Source: JABZIP01 sp052173355
GTDB lineage: Bacteria > Bacillota > Clostridia > Peptostreptococcales > Anaerovoracaceae
Length of the DNA stretch: 22,053 nt
Assembly: GCA_052173355.1 (NCBI GenBank)
Contig: JBQMYS010000021.1
Span: 1 to 22,053, forward strand
Direction of reading: 5' to 3'
The notes beneath the pieces were generated by a model. It worked only from the letters and a program-made list of their open reading frames with translations, was not told where the DNA came from and searched no databases. Shown one piece after another: positions 15,462-22,053 of this stretch; the stretch's first letter is position 1; each line of letters begins with the position of its first letter. Both the position numbers and the translations under genes were made by a program.

Positions 15462-15488
15462 TTAGTAAATTCTAGGCGAATTTACTAA
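15462..15488. terminator. 11-bp perfect hairpin at abutting convergent stops
   Basis: TTAGTAAATTC (15462-15472) pairs with GAATTTACTAA (15478-15488) around TAGGC. It begins at the base after the plus-strand stop and contains the last codons and the stop of tmcAL on the minus strand. No T-tract follows on either side. It may serve both transcripts, though it is not canonical. Confidence 0.55.
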
Positions 15489-16697
15489 ATCTGAAGAATA
15501 ATAAAGCGAATTTGCACATAAAAGGGCATAGATATTGCTCGCTTTTATGTCAAATTTTAAAATAGGATTATTTTTTAGAACAGGCGAATTTATATCTTTA
15601 CTTAAATTGGTAATTATAGGTAAGTCGTCTGTTTTTGTTTTTTTGACTTCTTTCAAAAGACCGCTTTTTTGTGCATTGAAAGCCAGTATTCGGGCATAGT
15701 ATGGAGATTGTTCGTCTATATACGCAACATCTTTTTTTGTAATATTTAGCAAAATATGAGAAAGGATTCGATTTATTCTGCTTTTTGCATAGCGTTTGGA
15801 AAAAAGCTTTTCGCGTAATTCTTGCAATGATGTGGATTCGAGGAAATAGCGATATATACGATTTTCCAATCCTTCGGTAATTGAAAAAATATCGACTAAA
15901 TTTGAATTCGAATTTAAAATGATTGCACCAAGCGCAGTAAAGTAACGTTCATCCATTTTTTGCAGTTGCTCGAAAGAAACGGATTTTAAAGCGTTTAGCG
16001 TAGCTTTGGGTACAAAACCTTCAATTTTTTTAAGAGTATTAAAATTTTCCGGTTGTGACAAAAAATTCCTTATACAAGTTGCGGAAATGAAAGTTTCCGC
16101 TGTTATTTTAAAAGAGTTAAATTCACTACCCTCACGTTTGATTGCAAGCGGTTTGATGTGGCTTTTAGTCGATTTCAGATGTTTTAAGTATTCAAGCGCA
16201 AGTATATCGTTTGAATTTAGCATTAAATTTGCGTATTCACGTCCTGCAAAATGTTCAATAGCGGATTTTCGTGCTTCAAAATGTGAAATTCCGCTTTTTG
16301 AGAATTTTTTAATTTTTGCCGAGATTTCCAATTCTCGTGTTGTAAGCAAATCCGCAATTTCGGATAGCATGTTAAGATTTCCACTTTCACTGCCGAATGC
16401 AAGATGTGTAACGACACCCAGTCTATTCAAAATTTCTATTGAGCCTTTTGCGAAGTATTCACTGTTATTGCATGCAAAAAGAGTAGGGAGTTCTATTACC
16501 AAATCAATACCGCAAGTTACGGCTATGCTTGCTTTGTCCCATTTTGAAAGTATTGAAAGTTCGCCCCGTTGAGTAAAGTTTCCGCTAATTATGGCTATAC
16601 AGTAATCGGGATTGATGAGTTTTTTAGCCTGCGTTATTTGATAAATATGACCGTTATGCATCGGATTGTATTCTGCTATTATAGCTAAAACTTTCAT
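15462..16697 (-). CDS. tmcAL: tRNA(Met) cytidine acetate ligase
   Basis: This 411-aa enzyme (YlbM family) activates acetate with ATP and acetylates C34 of elongator tRNA-Met. It opens MKVLAIIAEYNPMHNGH, the nucleotidyltransferase HxGH-type motif (14-17), then SGNFTQRGE, KWDKASIAVTCGIDLVIELP and HLAFGSESGN, all family hallmarks. Length is normal. TAGGAG lies 6 nt before the ATG and includes the stop of rodA, which ends 9 nt upstream, so rodA and tmcAL form one minus-strand operon. The last codons form the hairpin at 15462-15488. Confidence 0.93.
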   Translation of the reverse strand: MKVLAIIAEYNPMHNGHIYQITQAKKLINPDYCIAIISGNFTQRGELSILSKWDKASIAVTCGIDLVIELPTLFACNNSEYFAKGSIEILNRLGVVTHLAFGSESGNLNMLSEIADLLTTRELEISAKIKKFSKSGISHFEARKSAIEHFAGREYANLMLNSNDILALEYLKHLKSTKSHIKPLAIKREGSEFNSFKITAETFISATCIRNFLSQPENFNTLKKIEGFVPKATLNALKSVSFEQLQKMDERYFTALGAIILNSNSNLVDIFSITEGLENRIYRYFLESTSLQELREKLFSKRYAKSRINRILSHILLNITKKDVAYIDEQSPYYARILAFNAQKSGLLKEVKKTKTDDLPIITNLSKDINSPVLKNNPILKFDIKASNIYALLCANSLYYSSDLVNSPRIY

Positions 16698-16706
16698 GTG
16701 AAACTC

Positions 16707-17813
16707 CTAGAAATTTATAGATCTGCTTCGAATTCCGACATTTAGAATCAGTCCCAGTGCTATCATGTTAGCAACTATTGATGAACCGCCGTAGCTTAAA
16801 AACGGCAGAGTTATACCTGTTACCGGCATTATACCCATAGTCATTGCTATATTCTCGAAAATTTGAAATGCAAACATACCTATAAATCCTACGGCGATTA
16901 GCGATCCCTGTTCATCTTTGGCATTCCAAGCGATAGAGCAAATTCTAAAAAGAAAAATTGTATACAAAATTATCACGAAAGTACCTGCAATTAAGCCCAT
17001 TTCTTCAACAAGAACCGAATAAATAAAATCGGATTTTTGAACCGGTACAAATCCCAGTTCTTTTTGAGTTCCGGCGAATAAGCCCTTTCCTGTAATGCCA
17101 CCTGAGCCTATTGCAATTTTCGATTGAAGTACGTGGTAGTTACCAGGAAGTGATGTGTTTTCGGGATGTAAAAATGCATCAATTCTGTCTTTTTGGTGAG
17201 ATGCCATTAGTCTGTAAACAACAGGTAAAGACAGTGCGAATGCAGCTGAAAATTTACCTAAAATTTTGTAATCTATGCCTGCATAAAATATCATCGCAAG
17301 CCAAATCATACAAAATACTATTGCATTACCGAGATCGTCTTTTAAGACTATAAGTATGAACGGTGCGGCATAGAGTGCAGTTTTTATAACACCTTTGTAA
17401 GTCCTAAGCGAATTTATGTTTTTAGGCAGGTAGACGGATAGAAGTATTACAAATGCTATCTTAACGATTTCGGATGGTTGGAAAGTCATAAAATGAAGAT
17501 CTATCCAAGCTTGCGCACCATACTGCTCGATACCCAGTCCCGGTATATAAACTGTAAGCAAAGTTAGAATGGAAAATATGTAAAGAGGTTTTTCAAAATT
17601 GGTGAAAATTTTATAGTCAATCAAAAGAACGAACGCGATTGCTATAAACCCCAGTATAAATGCGATGCTTTGAGTTTTTACATAGCTGTCGAATACGAAT
17701 GCGTGTTTTTTTGCTGTACTGCTTATTAGCGTTATACCTATGATCGCAAAAATTACAGGTAATGTTAATAACGGTTTATCTATATTTTTGAATAAATTGA
17801 AAAAATATTTCAT
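16707..17813 (-). CDS. rodA: RodA-type peptidoglycan polymerase (SEDS family)
   Basis: This 368-aa, roughly ten-helix membrane glycosyltransferase polymerises lipid II for side-wall growth with a class B PBP. Family blocks are clear: FQPSEIVKIAFVILLS, LKDDLGNAIVF with the key Asp, SKIAIGSGGITGKGLF, IYSVLVEEMGLIAGTF and MPVTGITLPFLSYGGSS. RodA fits better than FtsW or SpoVE because of the AWID/FQPSE region and lack of an N-terminal extension. An AAAGG site is far (about 14 nt) from the ATG, so translation may be modest. It is transcribed from the minus-strand promoter at 17863-17891. No mreC or pbp2 gene lies nearby. Confidence 0.92.
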   Translation of the reverse strand: MKYFFNLFKNIDKPLLTLPVIFAIIGITLISSTAKKHAFVFDSYVKTQSIAFILGFIAIAFVLLIDYKIFTNFEKPLYIFSILTLLTVYIPGLGIEQYGAQAWIDLHFMTFQPSEIVKIAFVILLSVYLPKNINSLRTYKGVIKTALYAAPFILIVLKDDLGNAIVFCMIWLAMIFYAGIDYKILGKFSAAFALSLPVVYRLMASHQKDRIDAFLHPENTSLPGNYHVLQSKIAIGSGGITGKGLFAGTQKELGFVPVQKSDFIYSVLVEEMGLIAGTFVIILYTIFLFRICSIAWNAKDEQGSLIAVGFIGMFAFQIFENIAMTMGIMPVTGITLPFLSYGGSSIVANMIALGLILNVGIRSRSINF

Positions 17814-17840
17814 ATTTTAAGTATTTACCTTTCGTTCATC

Positions 17841-17870
17841 TTGACATATACTTGTAATAAATATTATAAT
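17841..17870 (+). promoter_or_regulatory. Promoter of rny (plus strand)
   Basis: TTGACA (17841-17846) and TATAAT (17865-17870) are separated by 18 bp. It points toward rny, whose start codon is at 17950. Its -10 shares bases with the opposite-strand promoter of rodA. Confidence 0.8.
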
Positions 17871-17891
17871 AGAAAGACAATATTATATCAA
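17863..17891 (-). promoter_or_regulatory. Promoter of rodA-tmcAL (minus strand)
   Basis: Read on the minus strand, TTGATA (complement of 17886-17891) and TATAAT (complement of 17863-17868) are spaced by 17 bp. The two -10 elements lie in the palindrome ATTATAAT (17863-17870), so one core serves both directions. It predicts a rodA leader of about 40 nt. Confidence 0.68.
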
Positions 17892-17949
17892 CGATGAATG
17901 TATAAAAATATTGAATAAAAAATTGAAATATCGGAGGAATACAGATTTA

Positions 17950-19494
17950 ATGAACGCAGGAGTGATAGCGTTGGTATGTCTTGTCGCAGTCGCGGTAGGT
18001 GTGCTGATTGGATATATTGTGCGTAAGGCAAGCGCCGAAAAGATGATTGGAAGCGCGGAACTTGCAGCCAAGAATATAGTGCTTGATGCCGAAAATAAAG
18101 CGGAAACCTTGAAAAAAGAAATTGCGCTGGAGGCAAAGGAAGATGCGATTAGAGTGAGGAAGGAACTTGAAAGCGAGGTAAGAGAAAGAAGGTCGGAATT
18201 ACAAAAGTCTGAGAGAAGGCTGATTCAAAAGGAAGAATCTTTAGATAAAAAACTTGATAACATTGAAAAAAAAGAAGAAAATATAGTTAAAAAAGAGATT
18301 GAACTGATTGATAAAAACAAGGAACTTGACAGCTTTTTGGAAAAACAAAGAGCGGAACTTGAAAGGGTGTCGGGATATACGGCAGAAGAAGCAAAGAGAT
18401 TATTGCTGGATAATATAGAAAAAGATGTAAGAGTAGAAGCATCTGCGGTAATTCGTGAAATAGAAGGTAAGGCTCGTGAAGAAGCCGAACAAAAAGCTAA
18501 AGAAATTATTGCAGGGGCGATACAAAGATGTGCGGCGGATCAGGTTGCGGAAACTACGGTTTCGGTGGTAGCGCTTCCAAATGACGATATGAAAGGTAGG
18601 ATTATCGGTAGAGAAGGAAGAAATATACGCGCCCTCGAAACTCTTACAGGAGTGGATTTAATAATAGATGATACTCCCGAGGCCGTTATACTTTCAGCAT
18701 TCAGTGAAGTTAAGCGAGAAATTGCCCGTATAGCGCTTGAAAAACTCATAACTGACGGACGAATTCATCCGTCAAGGATAGAGGAAATGGTTGAAAAAGC
18801 AGAGAAAGAAGTCAATGCCAGCATAAAGGCTGCGGGGGAACAGGCTACATTTGAGGTTGGAATACACAATTTCCATCCTGAGATAATTAAGTTGTTGGGA
18901 AGGTTAAAATATAGAACTTCTTACGGTCAGAACGTTTTGCGACATTCGATTGAGGTTGCGCATCTCGCAGGGCTAATGGCGAGTGAACTCGGATTAAATG
19001 TCAAACTGGCAAAGCGAGCAGGGCTGGTGCATGATATAGGAAAGGCGCTGGATCATGACGGTGTTGAAGGTACTCATGTAGACATAGGTATAGAGGTACT
19101 TAGAAAATACAAAGAATCGGAAGCGGTAATAGACGGTATGGCGGCTCATCATGGCGATTATGAAGCAAAGAGCATGGAAGCCGTACTTGTGACGGCGGCA
19201 GATGCGCTTTCCGCTGCAAGACCGGGTGCAAGAAAAGAAAGCCTGGATGCGTTTATAAAAAGGCTCCAAAAATTAGAAGAAATAGCGGTAACTACACCTG
19301 GAGTAGAAAAAGCATATGCTATACAGGCGGGTAGAGAGATTAGAATAATAGCAAATCCTACAAATGTTAAGGACGATGAAGTAGCATATTTGGCAAGGGA
19401 AATAGCTAAAAAGGTTGAAAGCGAACTTCAATATCCGGGACAAATCAAGGTGAATGTTGTTAGAGAAACCAGGGCGATTGAGTTCGCAAAATAG
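17950..19494 (+). CDS. rny: Ribonuclease Y
   Basis: This 514-aa membrane-anchored endoribonuclease starts bulk mRNA decay. It has one N-terminal helix (GVIALVCLVAVAVGVLIGYIV, about 4-24 in full), a long coiled coil (about 30-190), a KH domain with GRIIGREGRN (216-225), and an HD domain with LRHSIEVAH, then VHDIGKALDHD (H361, D362) and AAHHGDYE. I chose the ATG at 17950 because GGAGG (17933-17937) lies ahead, though the 12-nt spacing is long. A TTG at 17911 would add 13 residues but has no ribosome binding site and makes a longer than usual N-terminus. It is monocistronic, with a terminator just after the stop. Confidence 0.97.
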   Translation: MNAGVIALVCLVAVAVGVLIGYIVRKASAEKMIGSAELAAKNIVLDAENKAETLKKEIALEAKEDAIRVRKELESEVRERRSELQKSERRLIQKEESLDKKLDNIEKKEENIVKKEIELIDKNKELDSFLEKQRAELERVSGYTAEEAKRLLLDNIEKDVRVEASAVIREIEGKAREEAEQKAKEIIAGAIQRCAADQVAETTVSVVALPNDDMKGRIIGREGRNIRALETLTGVDLIIDDTPEAVILSAFSEVKREIARIALEKLITDGRIHPSRIEEMVEKAEKEVNASIKAAGEQATFEVGIHNFHPEIIKLLGRLKYRTSYGQNVLRHSIEVAHLAGLMASELGLNVKLAKRAGLVHDIGKALDHDGVEGTHVDIGIEVLRKYKESEAVIDGMAAHHGDYEAKSMEAVLVTAADALSAARPGARKESLDAFIKRLQKLEEIAVTTPGVEKAYAIQAGREIRIIANPTNVKDDEVAYLAREIAKKVESELQYPGQIKVNVVRETRAIEFAK

Positions 19495-19499
19495 AATTT

Positions 19500-19537
19500 A
19501 AGACTCTGTAAATCCAATTTGCAGAGTCTTTCGTTTG
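19500..19537 (+). terminator. Intrinsic terminator after rny
   Basis: AAGACTCTGTAAAT (19500-19513) pairs with ATTTGCAGAGTCTT (19517-19530) around CCA, with one T-G pair. A broken T-tract follows (TTTCGTTTG). It begins 5 nt after the rny stop codon. Confidence 0.8.
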
Positions 19538-19592
19538 TTTAGTAAAAATGCAAAAGTAAATTTTAAATGAGCAATAGATAGTAGGTGAAAAT

Positions 19593-20780
19593 ATGCAGGT
19601 ATATTTAGATAATAGCGCAACGACGAAACCGTATTCAGAGGTTGTTGATTTGATGGCTGAAAATATGACAAGTAATTTCGGAAATCCGTCATCACTGCAC
19701 AGCCTGGGGTTTTCAGCGGAACAAGCAGTTAAAAAGGCGCGAACACAGCTTGCGGGGCTGATGAAAATAGATGAAAAGGAAATATTTTTTACTTCAGGAG
19801 GTAGTGAAGCCAATACAACAGCCATACTTGGGGCGGCATATGCGAGAAAGAAAGAAGGCAACAAGATAATAACAACTAAAATTGAGCATCCGAGTGTATT
19901 GGAAGTGATGAAAAAACTGGAAAGAGAAGGCTTTTGTATAGTAACGCTTGATGTTGATGATTCAGGATGTGTTTTGCTTAGTGAATTGGAAAGAGAAATA
20001 GATGACAGCACTATACTCATTTCAGTGATGGCTGTGAATAATGAAATCGGAACGATGCAGCCTATAGCGGAAATCGGCAAATTGAAAGATGAATACAATA
20101 AAAAACATGCAAAAAGAATAATTTTTCACAGCGATTGCGTTCAGGCATTGGCGAAAGTTGATATTCCGAATTCTAATGTAGATATAATAACGGTTTCAGG
20201 GCACAAAATACATGCAAGCAAGGGAATTGGTGCTATTGTGCTTAGAAATGCAATATCGTTACCACCATTGATACTTGGAGGAGGGCAGGAATTCGGGTTT
20301 CGTGCAGGAACTGAGAATGTACCTGCGATAGTAGGTTTTGGAAAAGCGGCTGAAATTGCATCACGAAATATGACTAAAAGAATTGAACATATTGAAAAAA
20401 TTAGAACGCGACTTCGTGCAGGGATAGTCCAAAACATTGATAAAATCAAAATAAACGGCTCGGACAAAGCATCAAAAAATTTTGAATACGGAAATTCGAT
20501 AAATTCGATATTGAATGTTTCATTTCTAGGGATACGTGCAGAAGTATTGTTGCATACTCTTGAGCAGTTGGATATTTATGTATCAACAGGTTCGGCGTGT
20601 TCTTCGCATTTAAAGCAAAAAAGTCATGTGCTCACAGCTATAGGGGCAAGCGATAAGGAAATTGAAGCTGCTATAAGATTCAGCATATCGGAATTTAACA
20701 GCGAGGACGAAATAGACTTTACAGTTGAAAAATTGGCAGAAGCAGTGGATAAGATAAGAAATTTGGGATCGTTTAGGTAA
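19593..20780 (+). CDS. Cysteine desulfurase (NifS/IscS family)
   Basis: This 395-aa PLP enzyme takes sulfur from cysteine and carries it as a persulfide. It opens VYLDNSATTKPY, has FFTSGGSEANTTAILGA, VNNEIGTMQPI, the cofactor lysine in VSGHKIHASKG (K205), RAGTENVPAIVGF, and the active cysteine in STGSACSS (C336) on a short loop. It is followed 14 nt later by thiI, and no iscU or sufU lies near, so its main job is probably sulfur supply for ThiI. AGGTGA (19583-19588) is 4 nt before the ATG. No convincing promoter is visible after the rny terminator, so read-through may contribute. Whether to call it IscS or NifS cannot be settled here. Confidence 0.95.
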   Translation: MQVYLDNSATTKPYSEVVDLMAENMTSNFGNPSSLHSLGFSAEQAVKKARTQLAGLMKIDEKEIFFTSGGSEANTTAILGAAYARKKEGNKIITTKIEHPSVLEVMKKLEREGFCIVTLDVDDSGCVLLSELEREIDDSTILISVMAVNNEIGTMQPIAEIGKLKDEYNKKHAKRIIFHSDCVQALAKVDIPNSNVDIITVSGHKIHASKGIGAIVLRNAISLPPLILGGGQEFGFRAGTENVPAIVGFGKAAEIASRNMTKRIEHIEKIRTRLRAGIVQNIDKIKINGSDKASKNFEYGNSINSILNVSFLGIRAEVLLHTLEQLDIYVSTGSACSSHLKQKSHVLTAIGASDKEIEAAIRFSISEFNSEDEIDFTVEKLAEAVDKIRNLGSFR

Positions 20781-20794
20781 GAGGAAGATATATA

Positions 20795-21979
20795 ATGAAC
20801 GAAGAAAGAGTTTTTATAGTAAGAGCAGGAGAAGTAGCGCTAAAGGGCATGAACAAGCCGTATTTTGAACGTGTGCTTGCGCAAAGGATAAAAAAAAGTT
20901 TAAATTCGATAGGTAAATTTGATGTTAAAAGAAGCGAGGGACTCATATTTGTGAGAACATTTGAGCCGGTTGATAATGAACAGATAATAAAGCAAATTTC
21001 CAAAGTTTTCGGAGTAGCATCTGTAAGTCCGGCTTTTGAAGTCGAAAGTGATATGCAAGAAATAGGAAAAGCGGCTGTTGAATTTATGATGAAGCTGATA
21101 AAAGAACGAGGGATTAAAACTTTTAAGGTGAAAGCAAAGAGAGCAGATAAAGAATTTCCTATAGAGTCGCCTGAAATAGGCAGGATAATAGGGGCTAAGG
21201 TTTTAATCGGCTGTAAAGTATTGAAAGTTGATGTTCACAATCCGCAGTGTTTATTATTTGTAGATGTAAGAAAAGGCAAGTCATATATATATGAACAGAA
21301 AATTTCCGGATTCGGCGGCCTGCCGCTCGGAACGAACGGCAAAGGACTTGTCCTCCTTTCCGGCGGTATAGACTCGCCGGTGGCCGCCTTTTTGATGGCA
21401 AAGCGTGGGATGCTCCTAGAAGCCGTACACTTTCATTCATATCCATACACAAGTCAGCGTGCACGTCAAAAGGTGGAAGAACTTGCAGGCATAGTTGCAG
21501 GATATTCCGGCAGGTTCAAGATGCATGTAGTAAATTTGTTGCCGATACAAGAAGCCATAGTAAAAAACTGCAAAGAAGAAGAAACTACTATATTGGTTAG
21601 GAGATTTATGATGCGTATAGCCGAGCAAATAGCATTACAAACGAAATGTATGATGCTTATAACCGGTGAAAACTTGGGACAAGTAGCAAGCCAAACGGCA
21701 GAAGCACTTGTTGTGACCGATGCCGCTACAAATCTTCCTGTTATGCGACCGCTGATAGCGCTTGATAAAATCGATATTATAGATAAGGCACGCGAAATAG
21801 GTACATATGAAACTTCAATAGAACCGTATGAAGATTGCTGCACCGTATTTTTGCCGAAACATCCGCTTACAAAACCTAAACTTGAAAGGATAATAAAATC
21901 TGAAGAAGCATTGGATGTTGTTGCTTTGGTAAATCATGCGATAGAGTCGAAAGAAGAAGTGATAATTTATTCACGATAA
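20795..21979 (+). CDS. thiI: tRNA 4-thiouridine synthase ThiI
   Basis: This 394-aa enzyme thiolates U8 of tRNA and may serve thiamine thiazole synthesis. An N-terminal ferredoxin-like and THUMP region (about 1-165) is followed by a PP-loop LLSGGIDSPVAAF (187-199) that adenylates the uridine. The conserved Cys region EDCCTVFLPKHPLTKP lies near the end. The C-terminal rhodanese domain of the Escherichia coli protein is absent, as in Bacillus, so sulfur must come directly from a desulfurase, which fits the upstream gene. GAGGAAG (20781-20787) lies 7 nt before the ATG. The two genes form an operon. No gene or terminator is seen in the last 74 bases. Confidence 0.96.
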   Translation: MNEERVFIVRAGEVALKGMNKPYFERVLAQRIKKSLNSIGKFDVKRSEGLIFVRTFEPVDNEQIIKQISKVFGVASVSPAFEVESDMQEIGKAAVEFMMKLIKERGIKTFKVKAKRADKEFPIESPEIGRIIGAKVLIGCKVLKVDVHNPQCLLFVDVRKGKSYIYEQKISGFGGLPLGTNGKGLVLLSGGIDSPVAAFLMAKRGMLLEAVHFHSYPYTSQRARQKVEELAGIVAGYSGRFKMHVVNLLPIQEAIVKNCKEEETTILVRRFMMRIAEQIALQTKCMMLITGENLGQVASQTAEALVVTDAATNLPVMRPLIALDKIDIIDKAREIGTYETSIEPYEDCCTVFLPKHPLTKPKLERIIKSEEALDVVALVNHAIESKEEVIIYSR

Positions 21980-22053
21980 AAAAAGATAAAAAAATTCAAA
22001 AAATGTTGTGAGATAATACATATGTGACAAAAAAACTAAAAAAATAGGAAGCC

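Noticed and set aside
16006..16572. A 188-aa open frame on the plus strand inside tmcAL
   Set aside because: Ser/Ile-rich shadow without motifs; tmcAL on the other strand has all family motifs.
19519..19548. TTGCAG with TAAAAA 18 bp later as a promoter for the cysteine desulfurase
   Set aside because: Both hexamers are weak and the first lies within the rny terminator stem.
21980..22053. The last 74 bases as a promoter or terminator region
   Set aside because: It is A-rich with no convincing hairpin or properly spaced hexamers; nothing could be supported.

Overview
The window looks like a chromosomal stretch from a low-GC Gram-positive anaerobe, probably a member of the Clostridia. The basis is AT-rich DNA, strong AGGAGG ribosome binding sites, TTGACA/TATAAT promoters, and the neighbourhood rpmB, Asp23-family gene, recG, rsmD, coaD, tmcAL, rodA, rny, cysteine desulfurase, thiI. 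No tRNA, rRNA, CRISPR array, IS element or phage gene was seen, so it reads as core genome with a few accessory inserts.

Region by region. (1) 1-422: the 3' end of a leucine-rich-repeat protein gene that enters from the left, closed by an intrinsic terminator. (2) 473-6092: one tight operon from a near-consensus promoter, encoding a Tad/Flp-like pilus or secretion machine. It holds a CpaB-like SAF protein, a CpaE/MinD-like protein with a broken P-loop, the TadA/CpaF ATPase, TadB-like and shortened TadC-like membrane proteins, two very small membrane peptides (52 and 47 aa), and two TadE-like pseudopilin candidates. No secretin, prepilin peptidase or classical Flp pilin is visible. (3) 6104-7513, minus strand: a lipoprotein that follows the M20C dipeptidase PepD fold along its length but appears to have lost the zinc ligands. 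(4) 7705-8244: a GNAT acetyltransferase. (5) 8285-11620: rpmB with its own promoter and terminator, then an Asp23-family gene, recG and rsmD. (6) 11692-15461: a promoter drives an SPFH/SHOCT protein (YdjI-like), a double zinc-ribbon membrane protein (YdjG-like), coaD, and a coiled-coil protein. (7) 15462-17813, minus strand: rodA followed by tmcAL. (8) 17841-19537: rny, divergent from rodA, with overlapping promoters that share a palindromic -10 core. (9) 19593-21979: a cysteine desulfurase followed by thiI.

How the genes fit together. The Tad-like operon should assemble an envelope filament or export device: TadA powers it, TadB and TadC form the inner-membrane platform, and the small N-terminally hydrophobic proteins are candidate substrates. 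The YdjG/YdjI-like pair suggests envelope-stress handling and appears to share a transcript with the coenzyme A gene coaD. Rod-shape synthesis (RodA) and mRNA turnover (RNase Y) start from one symmetrical promoter. The desulfurase probably hands sulfur to ThiI for 4-thiouridine in tRNA. The strongest candidates for something undescribed are the two micro-ORFs in the Tad operon and the pseudo-PepD lipoprotein. All functional calls come from motif reading without database searches.
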